From Eubacteriales bacterium (lineage in GTDB: Bacteria > Bacillota_A > Clostridia > Christensenellales > Aristaeellaceae): a stretch of DNA of 8,852 nt. Both the position numbers and the translations under genes were made by a program. A model generated the notes under the pieces. The model did no database searches. It was not told the DNA's origin and saw nothing but the letters and a program-made list of their open reading frames with translations. Of this stretch, positions 6,110-8,852 are shown piece by piece (the first letter of the stretch is position 1; every line of letters begins with the position of its first letter). The DNA is taken from positions 1 through 8,852 of the forward strand of contig JAQUXV010000090.1 of the NCBI GenBank assembly GCA_028692205.1, given 5' to 3'.

Positions 6110-7171
6110 ATCACGAGGACAGGACGTTCCCGGGTAAAAAGACTTCTATGCGCACTGATGGGTTTATTGATTTTCGCAACGGGGGTGTGGAACGCGGCAT
6201 TGGCGGAGGATGGCTATCGTTACGGCGCATGGCTGGCGTACTGGGTGTACGACGGCTCCATGGCGGAGCTGGATTCGCTGACCGGCAAACTGGAAAAAGC
6301 GATTGCGTTCGCCTGCATTTTCGACGCCGCCGATCAGCCCCTGATGCTGCCGGATACGGAAATCCTGCTGGCGTCCATGCAGGAGGACTGTTCGGATTCG
6401 GATACGAAAATCTATCTTTCCATCGTTAATGATATTGAGGTTTCGCCGGGCAGCTACGACAATAAAAACAGTGATCTGCTTCGACGGCTTTTTGCGGATG
6501 ACGATGCGATGGCCGCCCACCTGAAGGCGCTGGAAACGCTGATTGACGATTACAAGCTCACGGGGTTGGAACTGGATTACGAAAACCTGAGAGACGATAC
6601 CGACCTGTGGGGAAAGTATGCCGCGTTCATACAGCTTGCGTGGGAGATGTGTCTGGGAAAGGGCGTGGCCCTGCGCGTGGTGCTGCCGTGGAACGCGCCC
6701 CGCTACGCGAGCCTGCCGGAAGGGCCGGAATACAGCGTGATGTGCTATAACCTGTACGGTTATAACGGCACGCCGGGGCCCAAGGCGGATATCGAATTTT
6801 TACAGACGATCTGCGCGCTTTACCAGCCGCTGATGCTGAACGTGCGCATGGCGTTTGCGACGGGCGGGTTCGACTGGAACGACGGTCGGGTGACCGCCGT
6901 AACGCAGGAAGAAGCGGAGCTGAACCTTGAAGCCGCAGGCGTAACGCCGCAGCGGGATTCGTGCAGCGGCGCGCTGAACGCCACCTATCAGCAGGATAAC
7001 GTAACCCATGATGTTTGGTACGCGGATGCGGAAACCCTTTCCATTTGGCGAGACACCTGCGCGGAAAACGGCTTCGCCGCTTTTGACATTTTCCGCCTGG
7101 GAGGCAATAATTTGCCCGATTGGGAAAGCGCGTTTCTGGAGAAGCGGTCACAAGGGAGGGCCAGCCAGTGA
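6110..7171 (+). CDS. Secreted family 18 glycoside hydrolase, probable ATC start
   Basis: 353 residues from ATC 6110, or 337 from the first conventional start, ATG 6158. From ATC the protein has a textbook signal peptide: basic TRTGRSRVKR, hydrophobic LLCALMGLLIFATGVW, and cleavage after ALA (residue 32). From 6158 the basic part is lost. The mature domain is a GH18-type barrel: a GYRYGAWLAYWVYDG start, then LTGLELDYENL with Asp156 and catalytic acid Glu158 (DxxDxDxE region), and VMCYNLYGYNGTPGP (the MxYD strand, Asp replaced by Asn214). The usual late Trp is Phe328 in DIFRLGG. GH18 enzymes hydrolyse beta-1,4 GlcNAc polymers (chitin, peptidoglycan) by substrate-assisted catalysis. In this cluster it may trim or release the exported polymer; a cell-wall or cortex role as in YaaH/SleL relatives is possible. 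It overlaps the next gene by GTGA. Confidence 0.85.
   Translation: MTRTGRSRVKRLLCALMGLLIFATGVWNAALAEDGYRYGAWLAYWVYDGSMAELDSLTGKLEKAIAFACIFDAADQPLMLPDTEILLASMQEDCSDSDTKIYLSIVNDIEVSPGSYDNKNSDLLRRLFADDDAMAAHLKALETLIDDYKLTGLELDYENLRDDTDLWGKYAAFIQLAWEMCLGKGVALRVVLPWNAPRYASLPEGPEYSVMCYNLYGYNGTPGPKADIEFLQTICALYQPLMLNVRMAFATGGFDWNDGRVTAVTQEEAELNLEAAGVTPQRDSCSGALNATYQQDNVTHDVWYADAETLSIWRDTCAENGFAAFDIFRLGGNNLPDWESAFLEKRSQGRASQ
7154..7160 (+). promoter_or_regulatory. Shine-Dalgarno site deciding a GTG start at 7168
   Basis: GGGAGGG lies seven bases before GTG 7168, inside the end of the GH18 gene. It supports the GTG start, which overlaps the GH18 TGA stop as GTGA. Confidence 0.7.
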
Positions 7172-8852
7172 AATGGAAACGACAACTGAAGACCACCTTC
7201 TTCCTGATGGTGCTCATCGCCAGCTGTGTGGCAGTTGCGCAGATTACCGCAAACAGGCAGCAGACGGCTACAACCTCGACCAACCCTGAACAGGTGATGC
7301 AGGAGATTAGCGACGCTCTGACACGTTATCAGGAACATGGTTCGAAGGATGTGGCGGTGCTGCGGACGGAAGCGTCCAAAAGCACGGTCCAGAAGGCGGA
7401 ACTGGTTTTTGACGGGATCAGCGATAAACCGTCGACGCAGAAACTGCTGGATCTGCTGGCGCAGAATGATCTTTCCGCATCGTTTTTCCTTACGGGGCAG
7501 CAGGCCGCCGATTACAGCGACAGCCTTGCGCTGATCGCGGAAAAGGGCTATACCGTCGGTCTTTCCTATACTGACGCGACTGCTTCGTCCAGCACGGCCA
7601 CCGCGGAACGCGCGGTATCCGTATTTATGCGTTCGGGCTGGGCCATTCAGAGCGCGGCGGGTATTTGGCCTTCGCAGGTGCTGATGCTGAACGTCGCCAG
7701 CGATGATTATCTGGCGGCGGCTTACGCCTGCTCCGTGAACACCGTTACCGTACCCACGAAGACCGTAACCCTTTCGCAGGTTGCCACCGACGAACTGGCA
7801 AGCGCGGTGGTTGAGAGCATCGCGCGCGGTTCCATCCTCTGCGTACGGCTGTCGGACAAAGATGTTGACGCGGCCACGGCGTACTCGGCGCTCTGTGCGG
7901 CGCTGGAGGATACGGACCTTGGCGCGCACGCCGCCAGCCTGGCGGCCTCCGGCACGGCTGTGGCGGGATCGCTGACCCGCATTTATACCTCGGAAGCCGC
8001 TGTGGCGTTTACCTTTTCGGGCATGGGCAACGATAACGAGCTGCAGGCTACGCTGTCTGTGCTGCGGGAGGTTCACGCGCAAGGCACCTTCTTCGTTACT
8101 CGGGATGAGCTGACCCAATATTCCGATGAAATTAAGGCGATTCTGGAAGACGGCAACAGCCTGGGCATCGCCATACAGGCCACGCGGTACACCAGCGAAG
8201 CCGCTTTGCTGGAAGAATTGCTGGAAACGCAGGAATCCATCCGCACGCTGTACCAGTATACGGACGAGCTGGCGGTGCGCCCGCTGATCGGCAGCGCCAC
8301 CGGCCTGCTGGAACAGGCTTGCGGGGCCGGCGGGTTTACGCTGCTTTCCGCAATGGTGAACGCCGTCCGTACGGAGGACATCCGCAACACGGACGCGACT
8401 GCCGTAATGGAAGACCTGTTGCCCGAGGACCAGGGCGTATTGCAGCGCGGTGAAATTGTCCATTTCCAGATGAACCAGTATCAGAAGAGCAACACCATGC
8501 TCAGCAATCTGGTGAAGCTGATCGCCCAAAAGCGCAATATTTATGAGATTAAACCGGTAATGACCATTGCGAACAATAAAAAGTATGTCTATCAGTACCC
8601 TCTGCCGGACAGCGCGATACTGCCGGAGGTGAAGGACCGCATTTATCCCGGACAGCTCTCCGGCGATGTGATGACGGCTATCGCTTCCCGCTACATCGGC
8701 GTTAGCTGGGTGGCTACCTCCTCCTTCCTGCCGGGCTTCACCCGTGCGGAAATCAAGCAGCTCGATAAAAAGGGTATGGTGCTCAATGGCAACAATATGG
8801 TGTTCCTGACGTTTGACGACTGGGGCACCGACCGCGCCATTACCGAGATACT
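7168..8852 (+). CDS. Membrane-anchored triple NodB (polysaccharide deacetylase) protein, 3' end outside the window
   Basis: 561 complete codons, still open at the window end. Basic MKWKRQLK and a membrane segment (~9-27) form an uncleaved anchor or signal; a linker follows to ~75. Three NodB modules can be seen. Module 1 (~76-230): KAELVFDG, then LSASFFLTG (102-110), GYTVGLSY (128-135) and RGSILCVRLSD (220-230); one Asp of TFDDG is missing and no metal His is present. Module 2 (~277-440): AVAFTFSGMG (278-287), QGTFFVTRDEL (305-315), LGIAIQAT (332-339) and VRPLIG (370-375); both Asp and both His are missing. Module 3 begins with MVFLTFDDWGTD (544-555), an intact catalytic motif with Asp550 and Asp551, and runs off the end. 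An active N-deacetylase acting on GlcNAc-containing polymer is predicted for module 3 only. It is translationally coupled to the GH18 gene by GTGA, suggesting matched amounts of hydrolase and deacetylase. Confidence 0.88.
   Translation, partial: MKWKRQLKTTFFLMVLIASCVAVAQITANRQQTATTSTNPEQVMQEISDALTRYQEHGSKDVAVLRTEASKSTVQKAELVFDGISDKPSTQKLLDLLAQNDLSASFFLTGQQAADYSDSLALIAEKGYTVGLSYTDATASSSTATAERAVSVFMRSGWAIQSAAGIWPSQVLMLNVASDDYLAAAYACSVNTVTVPTKTVTLSQVATDELASAVVESIARGSILCVRLSDKDVDAATAYSALCAALEDTDLGAHAASLAASGTAVAGSLTRIYTSEAAVAFTFSGMGNDNELQATLSVLREVHAQGTFFVTRDELTQYSDEIKAILEDGNSLGIAIQATRYTSEAALLEELLETQESIRTLYQYTDELAVRPLIGSATGLLEQACGAGGFTLLSAMVNAVRTEDIRNTDATAVMEDLLPEDQGVLQRGEIVHFQMNQYQKSNTMLSNLVKLIAQKRNIYEIKPVMTIANNKKYVYQYPLPDSAILPEVKDRIYPGQLSGDVMTAIASRYIGVSWVATSSFLPGFTRAEIKQLDKKGMVLNGNNMVFLTFDDWGTDRAITEI

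Noticed and set aside
5638..6137. Plus-strand open frames of 80-124 codons crossing the intergenic gap, including a 13-codon ATG frame at 6096-6137
   Set aside because: They overlap the end of the upstream gene in other frames, lack ribosome sites and are Arg/Ala/Pro-rich translations of the hairpin region. The 6096 ATG is part of the GH18 ribosome site itself.
6988..8529. Minus-strand open frame of 513 codons opposite the triple NodB gene
   Set aside because: The plus strand here encodes NodB signatures and continues in frame to the window end. The minus translation is low-complexity Arg/Gly/Gln-rich and has no ribosome site.

Overview
This window reads as one uninterrupted plus-strand gene cluster from a fairly G+C-rich bacterium (mid to upper 50s % by eye). 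I favour a Gram-positive member of the Clostridia (Bacillota). The reasons are strong purine-rich Shine-Dalgarno sites, a lipoprotein and single-anchor secreted proteins with Thr/Pro linkers, many NodB-type polysaccharide deacetylase domains, and no sign of periplasmic or outer-membrane export parts. The taxonomic call is an inference from style; there is no rRNA or marker gene here.

Layout. 1-167: the 3' end of an unrecognised gene. 164-1864: a lipoprotein with a degenerate NodB deacetylase domain and an SGNH/GDSL esterase-like domain; it overlaps the previous gene by ATGA. 1886-3724: the central enzyme, an N-terminal PilZ (c-di-GMP-binding) domain fused to a processive family 2 glycosyltransferase that carries hyaluronan-synthase-type motifs. 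3804-5747: a membrane-anchored extracellular protein with a degenerate NodB-like domain and a concanavalin/LamG-like beta-sandwich. 5748-6109: a 362-base gap with no credible gene, filled with hairpins and an imperfect 87-base-period repeat. 6110-7171: a secreted family 18 glycoside hydrolase whose best start is a non-standard ATC codon. 7168-8852 (cut by the window end): a membrane-anchored protein with three NodB domains in tandem, the first two without catalytic residues and the third beginning with an intact TFDDWG motif exactly where the window stops.

How the genes may work together (inference). The PilZ-GT2 protein would polymerise and extrude a polysaccharide under c-di-GMP control. 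The others sit outside the membrane and are built from carbohydrate-active folds: O-acyl esterase-like, N-deacetylase, glycoside hydrolase and carbohydrate-binding. This is the logic of the Pga/Ica, cellulose and Listeria Pss exopolysaccharide loci, but the parts differ. The notable feature is that four of the five NodB modules have lost their metal-binding and catalytic residues, so they may be polymer-binding or scaffolding pseudo-enzymes serving the single intact one. I regard this as a candidate undescribed c-di-GMP-controlled exopolysaccharide system; the polymer cannot be named from sequence alone.
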